A stretch of DNA of 38,355 bases from an uncultured Opitutia bacterium (GCA_903825285.1 CAIJZY010000020.1:1-38355), one strand, 5' to 3'. Shown: positions 16,164 through 24,384, numbered from the stretch's first letter. The notes: generated by a model not told the origin, from the letters alone. Numbers and translations: made by a program.

Positions 16164-16541
16164 TTAGGCCTTGCTGGCGGCCTTGGTCTTCAACGCGTCC
16201 TGGGCTTGTTTGACCAGGGAGTTGAAGGCCACCTCGTCGCGGATGGCGAGGTCCGACAGGACCTTTCGGTCGAGGACGATATTGGCGGCCTTGAGGCCCT
16301 CGATGAAGCGGCTGTAGCTGATGCCGGCGTTGCGGCAGGCGGCGTTCAGGCGCACGATCCAGAGGCCGCGGAAATCGCCCTTCTTCTTGCGCCGGGCGGC
16401 GTAGGCGTATTGCCAGGCATGCTGGACAGCTTCTTTCGCGTAGCGGAAGAGCTTGGATTTGTTGCCGAAGTAGCCCTTGGCGTACTTCAGGACTTTCTTG
16501 CGACGCTTGCGCGACGCGGGGGAGTTGGTTGCACGAGCCAT
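16164..16541 (-). CDS. rplT: 50S ribosomal protein L20 (bL20)
   Basis: The product has 125 residues. The Arg/Lys-rich N-terminal extension (MARATNSPASRKRRKKVLKYAKGYFG) and the globular segment (FRGLWIVRLNAACRNAGISYSRFIEGLKAANI..) are typical of L20, a primary 23S rRNA binder essential for early 50S assembly. It lies downstream of rpmI as usual, but infC, which normally starts this operon, is not present upstream. An AAAGGA about 14 nt before the ATG is one of the few Shine-Dalgarno-like sequences in the window. A hairpin lies in the 90-bp rpmI-rplT spacer. Confidence 0.97.
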   Translation of the reverse strand: MARATNSPASRKRRKKVLKYAKGYFGNKSKLFRYAKEAVQHAWQYAYAARRKKKGDFRGLWIVRLNAACRNAGISYSRFIEGLKAANIVLDRKVLSDLAIRDEVAFNSLVKQAQDALKTKAASKA

Positions 16542-16567
16542 GTTGGTTGGATTCCTTTGGAGGTTAG

Positions 16568-16606
16568 TCGCCGGCGGGTCGGCTTAGGGATTCACCCGCC
16601 TGGCGA
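16568..16606 (-). promoter_or_regulatory. Hairpin in the rpmI-rplT spacer
   Basis: TCGCC plus GGCGGGT (16568-16579) pairs with ACCCGCC plus GGCGA (16594-16606), leaving one bulged base and a 14-nt loop. There is no T run, so it is not a standard terminator. It could control rplT translation; L20 is known to autoregulate its operon through mRNA structure in other bacteria, but here that is only a possibility. Confidence 0.4.
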
Positions 16607-16631
16607 AGTTATTGGATTAAGCGCTGATGGA

Positions 16632-16826
16632 TCAGAGACCGTGAGGCAGACAGCGCAGGAGCGGAGGCGTGTGGGTCTGGGACAGAACCTTGGCCTTGCC
16701 CAAGCGGCGTTTCTGCTTCGAGGACTTGGTGCTGGCAAGGTGCCGGGTACCCGGCGAACGGTGCAGCAACTTGCCCCTGGCGGTCAGCTTGAAGCGCTTG
16801 GCAACTGACTTTTTCGTCTTTTGCAT
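16632..16826 (-). CDS. rpmI: 50S ribosomal protein L35 (bL35)
   Basis: The product has 64 residues. The sequence MQKTKKSVAKRFKLTARGKLLHR and the LASTKSSKQKRRLGK segment are diagnostic of L35, a small basic protein of the 50S subunit. It forms an operon with rplT, 90 bp downstream. The upstream neighbour on the same strand is gamma-glutamyltransferase instead of infC, so this ribosomal operon is shortened. No Shine-Dalgarno sequence is evident before the ATG at 16826. Confidence 0.96.
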   Translation of the reverse strand: MQKTKKSVAKRFKLTARGKLLHRSPGTRHLASTKSSKQKRRLGKAKVLSQTHTPPLLRCLPHGL

Positions 16827-16922
16827 GGAGGAAGCGTTCGAAAACAGAGAACCCAGCCCCTCCTGTAAAGTGCAAACTTGCTCCGGGGCACCGGTTCCTG
16901 TCGCCCAACCCGGGCGGACGCC

Positions 16923-18638
16923 TCAATAACCGGCCGCGGCATTGGTCCGCCGGGGGTCGGCATAACCCGTCAAGGTGCCGTCGGCGTTGATCTCCACGGC
17001 GCTGATCCCGGTGAACTTCATCCCCTGCCCCGCCGGCTCGGACAGGAGCACCTTCCAGCCAAGCCGGCGCAGGCCATCGGCTTGGGTGGCGGGAAAGGAC
17101 TGCTCGGCCTCGAAGGTGTCCACGTCCCCCGGTCGCCATGGCACCATGAAATGGAAGCGGCTGTCGCCGATCGCCTCCGCCAGGGGCCGGTGCAGCACGA
17201 GGCGGTCGAGCAGCACCTGCAGCATGGAGGTCGGGATGCGGGCCGCGCCGGGAATCCCCAGCGCGAGCACCGGCCGGCCCCCGCGCAGGACGATGGTCGG
17301 TGAAATCGTGCTGCGCGGCCGCCGTCCGGGGGCGAGGTAGTTCGGATGCGCCGCGTCCACATACTCGAAATTGCTCATGGAGTTGTTCAACACGACGCCC
17401 GTGCCCGGTGGGACCACGCCGGCGCCAAAATGCACGCTGAGTGACTGCGTCGCGCAGACGATGTTGCCCTGGCCATCCACGACGATGAAGTGTGTGGTGG
17501 AGGCGACGGCCCATTCGCCGGCCGGGGCGGAGGCGGCCGCGGCGGCCTCCGGCTTGAGCGGGACCGCGGCCTTGGCGCGCAGGGCCTGGATCGCGTCGGG
17601 CGCCACGAGCTTCTCGAAGGCAAATCGCGACCCGGGAGAGTCGCCGATCACGCGATAGCCCTCGGGCTCGACCAGTCGCCAGACGCGGCCCAGTTCATCC
17701 AAGTTGGCGGCCGTGCGCAGGGGTCCGCCGGAAAAGGGCTCGCCCTCGAGCGCCTTGAGCGCCGGCAGGAACATGGCCGCGCCATTTGCCGGCGGCGGCG
17801 CACTGGCGATACGATACCCCATGAAATCGATCGCCACCGGCTCGGTCAGGCGCGCCTCATAGCCGGCGAGATCCTGGGCCGTGATCACGCCCCCGCCGCG
17901 GTGGATCGCCGCCACCAACCGCTCGGCGACGGGGCCCCGGTAAAAGCCATCGCGCCCGTGCTGCGCCAGCAGCGTCAGGGTCCCGGCCAGGTCGGGATTC
18001 GGCAGCACGGAGCCCACCGCGGGGATTTTCCCACCGGGGAGGTAGAGCCGCGCAATCTCCGTGTCGCCCCGGTGCAGCTTGCGGGACTGCTCCTCGAAAT
18101 AGTCCCGGGACTTGGGCAGCACGTCGAATCCGGTGCGGGCAAGGTCGATGGCCGGACGGACATCGTCCGCCCAGGGCCGCCCGCCCCACTGCTGATGCGC
18201 CAGCCAGAGGCCCGCGGCGAGTCCCGGGACGCAGACGGCGCCGTAGCCATAAGTGCGGTCCTCGGCCGGGCGATGCAGATAGGTTGAAACTTCGAGGGAT
18301 CCGGCGGCATCCATCGCGTCGATCACCTGGACGCGGCCGGTGCGGGCTTCATAATAGAGCAGCATGAGCTTGCCGCCCAAGCCCGAGGCGTAGGGCTCGG
18401 CGACACCCAGCGCGAGGGAGGTGGCGACCGCGGCGTCGATGGCGTTGCCGCCGGACTGCAGCACCGCGAGTCCTGCGGCGGCAGCCTGGCGATGTCCCGC
18501 CACGACCATCCCATGCGATCGCGTGAGCGGCACAACGGTCACCGGCAGCGGCTGGGCCGCGCCCAGGACCAAGGCGGGAAGGATGCCGGTCAGGCCCAGG
18601 AGGACGCGGCGGACGGTCGGCAGGTGAAGGAGGGCCAT
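16923..18638 (-). CDS. ggt: Gamma-glutamyltransferase (exported)
   Basis: The product has 571 residues. A signal peptide is followed by a complete Ntn-hydrolase fold. Motifs include MVVAGHRQAAAAGLAVLQSGGNAIDAAVA, the AEPYASGLGGKLML loop and the processing site STTHFIVVDGQGN. There Thr381 should be the nucleophile released by autoproteolysis into large and small subunits. The downstream NNSMSNFEY and the PGRRPRSTISPTIV segment bind the gamma-glutamyl group. It cleaves glutathione and gamma-glutamyl peptides in the periplasm. The ATG at 18638 gives a normal signal peptide. It is probably monocistronic, 96 bp upstream of rpmI on the same strand. Confidence 0.93.
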   Translation of the reverse strand: MALLHLPTVRRVLLGLTGILPALVLGAAQPLPVTVVPLTRSHGMVVAGHRQAAAAGLAVLQSGGNAIDAAVATSLALGVAEPYASGLGGKLMLLYYEARTGRVQVIDAMDAAGSLEVSTYLHRPAEDRTYGYGAVCVPGLAAGLWLAHQQWGGRPWADDVRPAIDLARTGFDVLPKSRDYFEEQSRKLHRGDTEIARLYLPGGKIPAVGSVLPNPDLAGTLTLLAQHGRDGFYRGPVAERLVAAIHRGGGVITAQDLAGYEARLTEPVAIDFMGYRIASAPPPANGAAMFLPALKALEGEPFSGGPLRTAANLDELGRVWRLVEPEGYRVIGDSPGSRFAFEKLVAPDAIQALRAKAAVPLKPEAAAAASAPAGEWAVASTTHFIVVDGQGNIVCATQSLSVHFGAGVVPPGTGVVLNNSMSNFEYVDAAHPNYLAPGRRPRSTISPTIVLRGGRPVLALGIPGAARIPTSMLQVLLDRLVLHRPLAEAIGDSRFHFMVPWRPGDVDTFEAEQSFPATQADGLRRLGWKVLLSEPAGQGMKFTGISAVEINADGTLTGYADPRRTNAAAGY

Positions 18639-18770
18639 GTGGGGTCAAGCGGCTGGGCGCGGCCGAAAAAAATCAATCCCAGAATTTCGCCACGGCGGCG
18701 AATGAAGTCATTCGTGCCATGAATTCCGTTGAATCAGGATTCTTCTGCTGCCTCCGCTCGGAAATCACAG

Positions 18771-18799
18771 TTGACATCACCTGTGGCTTCATGAGTTTT
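18771..18799 (+). promoter_or_regulatory. Possible promoter of the tRNA-Lys/Thr/Gln cluster
   Basis: A perfect -35 hexamer TTGACA is at 18771-18776, 39 bp before the first tRNA. At a 17-bp spacing the -10 region reads AGTTTT, which is a poor match. The position fits a short tRNA leader, but the call is weak. Confidence 0.35.
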
Positions 18800-18814
18800 T
18801 TGCCCTTCGGTTTT

Positions 18815-18889
<75 letters not shown>

Positions 18890-18939
18890 CCTCTCGTTAT
18901 TTTCCAGTCCCTTTCTTCGCAAATGCGCGATCCTTTCGC

Positions 18940-19014
18940 GCCGGCGTAGCTCAATGGTAGAGCACCTGTTTTGTAAACAGGCGGTTGCGGGTTCGAATCC
19001 CATCGCCGGCTCCA
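18940..19014 (+). tRNA. tRNA-Thr (TGT anticodon)
   Basis: The acceptor stem GCCGGCG (18940-18946) pairs with CGCCGGC (19004-19010). The anticodon stem CCTGT/ACAGG encloses TTTGTAA (anticodon TGT). The T loop is GTTCGAATC. The discriminator T is followed by an encoded CCA (19012-19014). Confidence 0.95.
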
Positions 19015-19062
19015 TTCCTGTTGGGTGCAGTCTCGCCGGCGGTTTCGCGTGCTTCGATTTTC

Positions 19063-19136
19063 TGCCCGATGGTGTAATGGTAGCACAAACGACTCTGACT
19101 CGTTTTGTCTAGGTTCGAGTCCTAGTCGGGCAGCCA
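19063..19136 (+). tRNA. tRNA-Gln (CTG anticodon)
   Basis: The acceptor stem TGCCCGA (19063-19069) pairs with TCGGGCA (19126-19132). The anticodon loop is CTCTGAC (anticodon CTG), and the T arm contains GGTTCGAGTCC. The discriminator G is followed by an encoded CCA (19134-19136). The window also encodes GatCAB, which can make Gln-tRNAGln in organisms lacking GlnRS. Confidence 0.93.
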
Positions 19137-19474
19137 ACTTTGATTTTTCGCAACGCGCCCGCGTTTCCCTGACAAAGGAAGTTGACAGGAAAGTTTCGTT
19201 AACCCCTAGTTCACGTTCTCCCAGTTTATTCTCCCCCAAATTGTAAGCTCAGCGACATGCTGATACTCCCAGCCAACACTCCGGAAATGACGGAAAATGA
19301 CAGTCTCCCCAGAGAGACGGCGCGGGATTTGCTCCTCAGGGGCAAGGTGGAAACAAAATGAGATTTTGGCCGGCCATGCCGATCCATCCGGCAGCCTGAC
19401 CTGCACCGCGCTTTCTCCGCTCACATACCTACGCAATCCGTCCTAACACCGATCCCTCAAAACCTCTTCCTCCT
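19137..19474 (+). other. Non-coding gap upstream of the ExbB/TonB operon
   Basis: These 338 bp hold no convincing gene. A -35-like TTGACA is at 19182-19187, but no good -10 follows at 16-18 bp. A 76-codon minus-strand frame (19206-19436) has no recognisable features. I see no riboswitch consensus. The promoter of the downstream seven-gene operon should lie here. Confidence 0.5.
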
Positions 19475-20143
19475 ATGATCCATCAAAGCCTCCCCCTCGC
19501 GTTCCTGCTCGGCGATGCCACGCTCATGGAACTCTTCATGAAAGGCCGTCAAATCATGTGGCCGATCCTGCTGCTCTCGTTCGTCGGCCTGACGGTCGTC
19601 GTCGAGCGCCTGCTGTTCATCATCCGCGAGAACGGCACCCGCGAGCCCGAGGTCGTCGAGAAGATGCTCGAGCACGTCGAGCGCCGCGACATCGAGGGCG
19701 CCGTCGAGATCGGCAAGAAGAGCAAGGATTTCGTCGCCCGCATCCTCGTGTACAGCCTCACGAACAAGGAGTACTCGCTGACCAACGCCTTCATCCGCGC
19801 CTCCGGCCAGGAGCTCGCCCGCTATCAGCAGGGTATCGCCACCCTCGACACCGTCATCACGGCGGCCCCGATGCTCGGCCTCCTCGGCACCGTCACCGGC
19901 ATGATGCGCACCTTCGGCAGCATGACGGGTGACATCGCGACCGCCTCCGGCCAGATCACGGGTGGTGTCGCCGAGGCGCTGATCGCCACGGCCTGCGGTC
20001 TCTTCATCGCCATCACGGCGCTGCTGCCCTTCAACTATCTGAACGCCCGCATCGAGGAGGCCAAGCACGAGGTCGCCGATGCCTCCAACGCGCTCGAGCT
20101 GATCATCAAGAAGTCCGAGACGAACGCCCCGTTCAGCCGCTGA
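19475..20143 (+). CDS. exbB: ExbB/TolQ/MotA-family proton channel protein
   Basis: The product has 222 residues. One membrane span is near the N-terminus (about 28-45: MWPILLLSFVGLTVVVERLLFII). A cytoplasmic segment follows, then two C-terminal spans (about 128-148, ITAAPMLGLLGTVTGMMRTF, and about 170-190, IATACGLFIAITALLPF). The PMLGLLGTVTGM and GGVAEALIATACG signatures define the family. In the inner membrane it forms the pentameric channel that couples proton motive force to TonB through ExbD. It opens an operon exbB-exbD-exbD-tonB-TPR-coiled coil-coiled coil with a single terminator at the end. The ATG at 19475 is the first in frame; the true start could be a later Met such as that at 19526. 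Confidence 0.92.
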   Translation: MIHQSLPLAFLLGDATLMELFMKGRQIMWPILLLSFVGLTVVVERLLFIIRENGTREPEVVEKMLEHVERRDIEGAVEIGKKSKDFVARILVYSLTNKEYSLTNAFIRASGQELARYQQGIATLDTVITAAPMLGLLGTVTGMMRTFGSMTGDIATASGQITGGVAEALIATACGLFIAITALLPFNYLNARIEEAKHEVADASNALELIIKKSETNAPFSR

Positions 20144-20194
20144 TTTTCACCACTGGAAATCACTCGGTAACGTCCCCCCTCGACCCTTCTCACC

Positions 20195-20629
20195 ATGGCA
20201 GGTTCATCCGGTGCCAGCAAAGGCGGCAAAAAGAAGGCGCGCATTGAGATCATCCCCCTCATTGACGTCATCTTCTTCCTGCTCGCGACCTTCGTCCTGT
20301 TCACGCTCTCGCTGAACAAGTCGAACGGCCTGCCGGGCGTGAAGGTGCCCGATTCGGAAACCGGCGAGCCCCGCGACCCGTCTGACACCGTAACCATCAG
20401 CGTGACCCAGGAGGGAACCCTCGCTTGGGACAAGGATCCGGTCGCGCTGGATGAGTTCATCAGCCGGCTGCGGGCTTACCACACTTCCAATCCGGATGGC
20501 CGCATCCTGATCAACGGCGACGAAAACGCGACCTTCTCGGCCGTCTTCGGCTACGCCATCGACGAAATCCGCAAGTCCGGCGTCTCCAAGGTGTTCATCG
20601 AGACCCACGTGCGTCCGGCAGGGAAGTAA
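20195..20629 (+). CDS. exbD: ExbD/TolR-family protein, first copy
   Basis: The product has 144 residues. A short cytoplasmic basic stretch (GGKKKARIEII) leads into one transmembrane helix (IPLIDVIFFLLATFVLF) with the essential proton-carrying Asp24. A periplasmic domain of about 100 residues follows. Residues about 12-42 are identical to those of the second ExbD, 42 bp downstream, while the periplasmic domains differ strongly. It should plug the ExbB pore and transmit force. It starts 51 bp after exbB. Confidence 0.92.
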   Translation: MAGSSGASKGGKKKARIEIIPLIDVIFFLLATFVLFTLSLNKSNGLPGVKVPDSETGEPRDPSDTVTISVTQEGTLAWDKDPVALDEFISRLRAYHTSNPDGRILINGDENATFSAVFGYAIDEIRKSGVSKVFIETHVRPAGK

Positions 20630-20670
20630 TCCCCCGGCCCCACCCTTCCACCCCCGTCCACTCTCCCACC

Positions 20671-21105
20671 ATGGCTGGTCCCAGTCCCAAAGGCGATGAT
20701 GGCAAGAAAAAGGCGCGCATTGAGATCATTCCTCTCATCGACGTCATTTTCTTCCTGCTCGCGACCTTCGTCTTGTTCACGCTGTCGCTGAACAAACTCG
20801 CCTCCGTGCCGGTGAATCTGCCGATTCCGGTCCCGCCGACGAACCCCACGCCGCCTGATCCCGACATGGTGACGCTGCAGATTTCCGACCAGGGCACCTG
20901 CTACTGGAACAAGGACCTGATCCAGCTCAGCGAGATCGCCCCCCGCCTCGCCAATCTCAAGACCCGCGTGCCCAATCCGCGCGTCCTCATCGCCGGCGAC
21001 GACCGGGCCAAGTTCGGCATCACGGTCCAGGCCCTCGACGAGGTGCGCAAGGCCGGCATCACCCAAGTCTCGGTCGAGACCCGCGTCCGCGCCACCGGCC
21101 GGTAA
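20671..21105 (+). CDS. exbD: ExbD/TolR-family protein, second copy
   Basis: The product has 144 residues, the same length as the preceding paralogue. The identical membrane helix carries Asp24 (IEIIPLIDVIFFLLATF). The periplasmic domain (PVNLPIPVPPTNPTPPDPDMV..) is divergent but ends in the same kind of segment (ALDEVRKAGITQVSVETRVRATGR). DNA of the two membrane-helix regions is also closely similar, which points to tandem duplication. Two ExbD paralogues could form a heterodimer in one ExbB channel, or serve two partners. Spacing to tonB is 21 bp. Confidence 0.92.
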   Translation: MAGPSPKGDDGKKKARIEIIPLIDVIFFLLATFVLFTLSLNKLASVPVNLPIPVPPTNPTPPDPDMVTLQISDQGTCYWNKDLIQLSEIAPRLANLKTRVPNPRVLIAGDDRAKFGITVQALDEVRKAGITQVSVETRVRATGR

Positions 21106-21126
21106 AACCACGAGCGCCCCACCATC

Positions 21127-21780
21127 ATGCGTCGCGATTTAATCATCGGTCTCGTTGTCTCCCTCATCCTCCACGGCGGTGCCGCCTGGCTGAGCGAGGC
21201 CTTCGGGCACCCCACCCACAAAGCTCGCCAGAAGGAGGAGGAGACGGTCGTCAAGATCGAGATGCCCCCGATCGAGCAGGACGAGCCGGAGAAGGTCATC
21301 GCGGACGAGCAGCCCGACACCCCGCTCGAATTCGCCCCGCCGATGCAGACGGACGTGCCGCAGGTCGTCCAGATCGACTCCTTTGTCCAGCCCCTGCAGC
21401 CGCCGCCGCCCGAGGGCCTGAAGCCCAATGCCGGCGCCATCGTGATCCCCAAGGGCTCCGGTGGTGGCCTCGGCAAGAACATCGAGGTCTTCGACATCTC
21501 CAAGCTGGATCAGGTCCCGGTCGCCAAGTTTCAGGCGCGCCCGCAGTATCCCTTTGAAATGCGCCGCTCCGGCGTCGCCGGCGAGGTCGTGGTCGACTTC
21601 ATCGTCGATACCAATGGCGATGTGCGCAACGCGTATGCCGCCCGCTCGACCCAGCGCGAGTTTGAGTCCGCCGCCGTCCAGGCCGTGAGCAAATGGAAGT
21701 TCCGCCCGGGCAAGAAGTCGGGCCGCGCGGTCAACACCCACATGCAGGTGCCGATCGTCTTCACCTTGAACGAGGAATAA
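21127..21780 (+). CDS. tonB: TonB-family energy transducer
   Basis: The product has 217 residues. One N-terminal span (LIIGLVVSLILHGGAAWL) contains the SxxxH motif (Ser12, His16) that contacts ExbB/ExbD. An acidic and proline-containing linker follows (KIEMPPIEQDEPE..LQPPPPEGLKP). The C-terminal TonB domain has YPFEMRRSGVAGEVVVDFIVDTNGDV and ends FESAAVQAVSKWKFRPGKK..VPIVFTL. It carries inner-membrane energy to outer-membrane receptors. The linker is short compared with classical TonB. The gene ends 6 bp before the TPR gene. No receptor gene is in the window, so the cargo is unknown. Confidence 0.92.
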   Translation: MRRDLIIGLVVSLILHGGAAWLSEAFGHPTHKARQKEEETVVKIEMPPIEQDEPEKVIADEQPDTPLEFAPPMQTDVPQVVQIDSFVQPLQPPPPEGLKPNAGAIVIPKGSGGGLGKNIEVFDISKLDQVPVAKFQARPQYPFEMRRSGVAGEVVVDFIVDTNGDVRNAYAARSTQREFESAAVQAVSKWKFRPGKKSGRAVNTHMQVPIVFTLNEE

Positions 21781-21786
21781 TTCACC

Positions 21787-23190
21787 GTGTCCGCCTTTCT
21801 TACCAAAGCCTGCTCCCTGCAGGGTCGCGTCGCCCTCCTCCTCGCCCTCGCTTGCGCCGCCCCCGTGGCCGCTCATGCGGCCGGCGCGCCGGCCGAGCTG
21901 TCGGAACACATTTCCGACGAGCTCAACAAGCTGAAGCCGCTGACGGACGCCAAGAATTGGGACGCCGCCCTGTCGCTGCTCACCAACCTCGCGGCGACCG
22001 TCTCGCCCTCGTCCTACGACTACGCGATCATCTCCGACATCAAGGGCAAGGTCTACCTCTCGAAGGGCGAATACGCGAACGCCATCCAGCCGATGGAAGC
22101 GGCGGTCCGCCTCGGCGACGCCTACGGCTACTTCGAGGAGCGCGACATCGCCGAGAAGGTCTACTACCTCGTCCAGATTTATTACCAGGAGGCGACGGGC
22201 ACCAAGTCCGTGGCCCTGCAGCAGCAGTATTTCAACAAGGCCTCGGCCAGCATCAAGCGCTGGATCAACAGCCCCACCGGCCGCACCTCCCCTGACGCGC
22301 AGCGCCAGGAGGCCGCCCTGCTCTACGCCTCGATCCTCTACAACCAGGCGGTCATCAACCCCGACAAGGTCGACAATTCCGCGCTCAAGCTGGCCCAGAC
22401 CGAGATCGAGAACGGCCTCCTCTCCAGCGCCCATCCCAAGGAGACCTTCTACGTCCTGCAGCTCGCCACCTACCAGCAGGAGGGCAACTACATCCGCGCC
22501 GCCGAAGTCCTCGAACTGCTCGTCAAGCAGTACCCCGGCAAGAAGGACTACTGGGCGCAGCTGATCGCCACCTACCTCAACCTGGCCCTGGACAAGGACG
22601 AGGTGAAGGCCCGCGAGTTCAACATCCGCGCCATCAACGCCACCGAGCGCTCGCAGACAATCGGGTTCAACAAGACCCAGAAGGACAATTTCAACCTCGT
22701 CGGCATCTACATCAACCTGGGCCAGTACGGCAAGGCCACGGAGCTGCTCTACAGCGGCCTGAAGAACGGCTCCATCGAGTCCACCCAGAAGAACTGGGAA
22801 TACCTGGCCTATTCCTACCAGCAGGTCGACAAGCCCTACCAGGCGGTGGATGTGCTGAAGGAGGCCTCCGCGCTCTTCCCGCGGACCGGCCAGCTCGACT
22901 TCCAGATCTCCCAGATCTACTACTCGCTCGACAAGACCGAGGAGGCCTACGCCAGCCTGATCTCCGCCGTGGCCAAGGGCCACCTCGAGAAGCCCGGCTC
23001 GGTTTTCAATTTCCTCGCCTACATTGCGTTTGAGCTTCGCCGCTACGACGAGGCGCTGGCCGCGGTTGACAAGGCCATCGCCTATTCTGATTCGTCGCAC
23101 GACACCCAGCTGCCCCGCCTCAAGCAGGCCATCGAGGACGCCATCAAGGAACGCAATCAGTACAAGAACGCCGGCAGCCGCACCCAATAA
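21787..23190 (+). CDS. Exported tetratricopeptide-repeat protein of the TonB operon
   Basis: The product has 467 residues, starting at a GTG (21787) 6 bp after tonB. A signal peptide (RVALLLALACAAPVAAHAA) is followed by alpha-helical repeats rich in Ala, Tyr and Leu. Examples are KGEYANAIQPMEAAVRLGDAYGYFEE and LELLVKQYPGKKDYWAQLIATYLNLA. Others are YGKATELLYSGLKNG, KPYQAVDVLKEASALFP and RRYDEALAAVDKAI. TPR arrays are protein-protein scaffolds. Its place in an exbB-exbD-exbD-tonB operon suggests a periplasmic partner of the TonB machine, though it could be an outer-membrane-associated adaptor. No catalytic motif is seen. Confidence 0.85.
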   Translation: MSAFLTKACSLQGRVALLLALACAAPVAAHAAGAPAELSEHISDELNKLKPLTDAKNWDAALSLLTNLAATVSPSSYDYAIISDIKGKVYLSKGEYANAIQPMEAAVRLGDAYGYFEERDIAEKVYYLVQIYYQEATGTKSVALQQQYFNKASASIKRWINSPTGRTSPDAQRQEAALLYASILYNQAVINPDKVDNSALKLAQTEIENGLLSSAHPKETFYVLQLATYQQEGNYIRAAEVLELLVKQYPGKKDYWAQLIATYLNLALDKDEVKAREFNIRAINATERSQTIGFNKTQKDNFNLVGIYINLGQYGKATELLYSGLKNGSIESTQKNWEYLAYSYQQVDKPYQAVDVLKEASALFPRTGQLDFQISQIYYSLDKTEEAYASLISAVAKGHLEKPGSVFNFLAYIAFELRRYDEALAAVDKAIAYSDSSHDTQLPRLKQAIEDAIKERNQYKNAGSRTQ

Positions 23191-23214
23191 TCCCCTCATT
23201 GTCCATTTAACATC

Positions 23215-23769
23215 ATGAAGAAAACCTTCATCTACATCCTGGCCCCGATCGTGGGGTTGATCATCTTCGGGGCCGTCTACTGGAACTTCAGTTCTGGCTA
23301 CGAGGCCAAGGAGGCCGCCAAGGCGCTCAAGCTCAAGCAGGAGAAGGACGCCAAGCTCCTCGCCCAGGCCAAGGCCAACGAGCAGGCCATCAAGGACGCC
23401 AATGCCGGCGTGCTCCGCCGCAAGGCCGAGCGCGAAGCCAAGGAGGCCAAGGACAAGAAGGACCACGAGGCCCGCCAGGCCGCGATGGACGCCAAGGACA
23501 AGGCCGGCATCGACGCCAACAAGTTCGCCAAGCAGGTCACCCGCCTCGAGAGCGACATCAAGACCGAGAAGGAGTCCATCGCGAAGCTGCAGGATGAGCG
23601 CAAGCGCCTGATCGACGAGCACGCCTTCCTCCGCATCTACGTCAAGCAGGCCGAGGACAATGTCCAGAGCCTCAAGGATGTGCTCGACAAGATCGCCGCG
23701 GCCGACGCCGCCCGCGCCGCCGCCGAGGCCGCCGCCGCCAAGAAGAACAAGGACCGGGACAACTCTTAA
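23215..23769 (+). CDS. Membrane-anchored coiled-coil protein of the TonB operon
   Basis: The product has 184 residues. A single N-terminal transmembrane segment (about 6-23: IYILAPIVGLIIFGAVYW) with MKK in front predicts an inner-membrane anchor with the rest in the periplasm. The rest is a long, highly charged Ala/Lys/Glu helix with heptad-like pattern (about 30-165), then a KKNKDRDNS tail. It has no recognised domain. It is followed by a second protein of the same design. The pair may form a coiled-coil strut linked to the TPR and TonB proteins; that is inference from operon position. Confidence 0.75.
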   Translation: MKKTFIYILAPIVGLIIFGAVYWNFSSGYEAKEAAKALKLKQEKDAKLLAQAKANEQAIKDANAGVLRRKAEREAKEAKDKKDHEARQAAMDAKDKAGIDANKFAKQVTRLESDIKTEKESIAKLQDERKRLIDEHAFLRIYVKQAEDNVQSLKDVLDKIAAADAARAAAEAAAAKKNKDRDNS

Positions 23770-23792
23770 CTCATCACAGCCTTACCTTTCCC

Positions 23793-24329
23793 ATGAAAAA
23801 GTGGATGTACGTCATTTCCGTCGGCGCAATGCTGGCCATTTTCCTCGTCATGTACTTCTCGGAGGCGAACAAGGTGGAGGAACGCGAGCGCGTCACCGCC
23901 GCCAAGATCGCCGAGCAGCAGCGCCAGGAGGCCGCCCGCAAGGCCGCCATCGAGGCCACCGCCCGGGCCGACGCCGAGAAGCGCACGGCTGAGCGCGCCG
24001 CCGAGGAGGCCAAGAAGGAGGCCGAGAAGCTCGCCAAGTGGGACGAGGAAGGCCGCCGCATCCAGGAGGCCACCGACAAGTACAATGCCGAGGCCGATGC
24101 CAGCTCCAAGAAGGCCGCCGAGCTCGAAGTGCAACTCAGCGCCCTCCGCGCCGCCAAGGAGAAGCTCAACCGCGAGACCTTCGAGCTCGCGAAGCAGGTC
24201 GAGCTCGGCAAGGTCAACCGCCGCACCGCCGAGCTGGAAATCCAGCGCACGGTGCAGATGGTCTCCCGCCGCGCCGCGGAAAGCTCCCTGACCCGCATGC
24301 CGCCGCCGGCCCCGGTCCCCTCTTCCTGA
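23793..24329 (+). CDS. Second membrane-anchored coiled-coil protein of the TonB operon
   Basis: The product has 178 residues. The layout matches the preceding gene: MKK, one transmembrane segment (about 6-22: YVISVGAMLAIFLVMYF), then about 130 residues of charged Ala/Glu/Lys/Arg helix. It ends in a Pro-rich tail (RMPPPAPVPSS). It has no domain recognisable by eye. The gene lies 23 bp after its neighbour and is the last of the operon; a terminator follows. The two proteins may be distant duplicates or pair as a heteromeric coiled coil. Confidence 0.72.
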   Translation: MKKWMYVISVGAMLAIFLVMYFSEANKVEERERVTAAKIAEQQRQEAARKAAIEATARADAEKRTAERAAEEAKKEAEKLAKWDEEGRRIQEATDKYNAEADASSKKAAELEVQLSALRAAKEKLNRETFELAKQVELGKVNRRTAELEIQRTVQMVSRRAAESSLTRMPPPAPVPSS

Positions 24330-24351
24330 GCAGGACGAGCCCCGATTTATC

Positions 24352-24384
24352 AGGCCCGCGGTCGTGAGACCCGGGCCTTTTTTA
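24352..24384 (+). terminator. Terminator of the exbB-tonB operon
   Basis: An 11-bp stem with one bulged base (24352-24363 with 24368-24378) and a GTGA loop is followed by a T run (24378-24383). It lies 22 bp after the last coiled-coil gene. Confidence 0.88.

Noticed and set aside
19206-19436. 76-codon minus-strand frame upstream of exbB
   Set aside because: It has no similarity, no conserved neighbour and no start context; it lies in a promoter gap.
19137-19474. Riboswitch (for example cobalamin) ahead of the TonB operon
   Set aside because: I could not find a conserved core or a terminator switch; only a TTGACA-like box is visible.
21139-23622. 827-codon minus-strand open frame opposite tonB, TPR and coiled-coil genes
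   Set aside because: Three well-supported plus-strand genes occupy the region; the frame has leucine/glycine-rich shadow composition.
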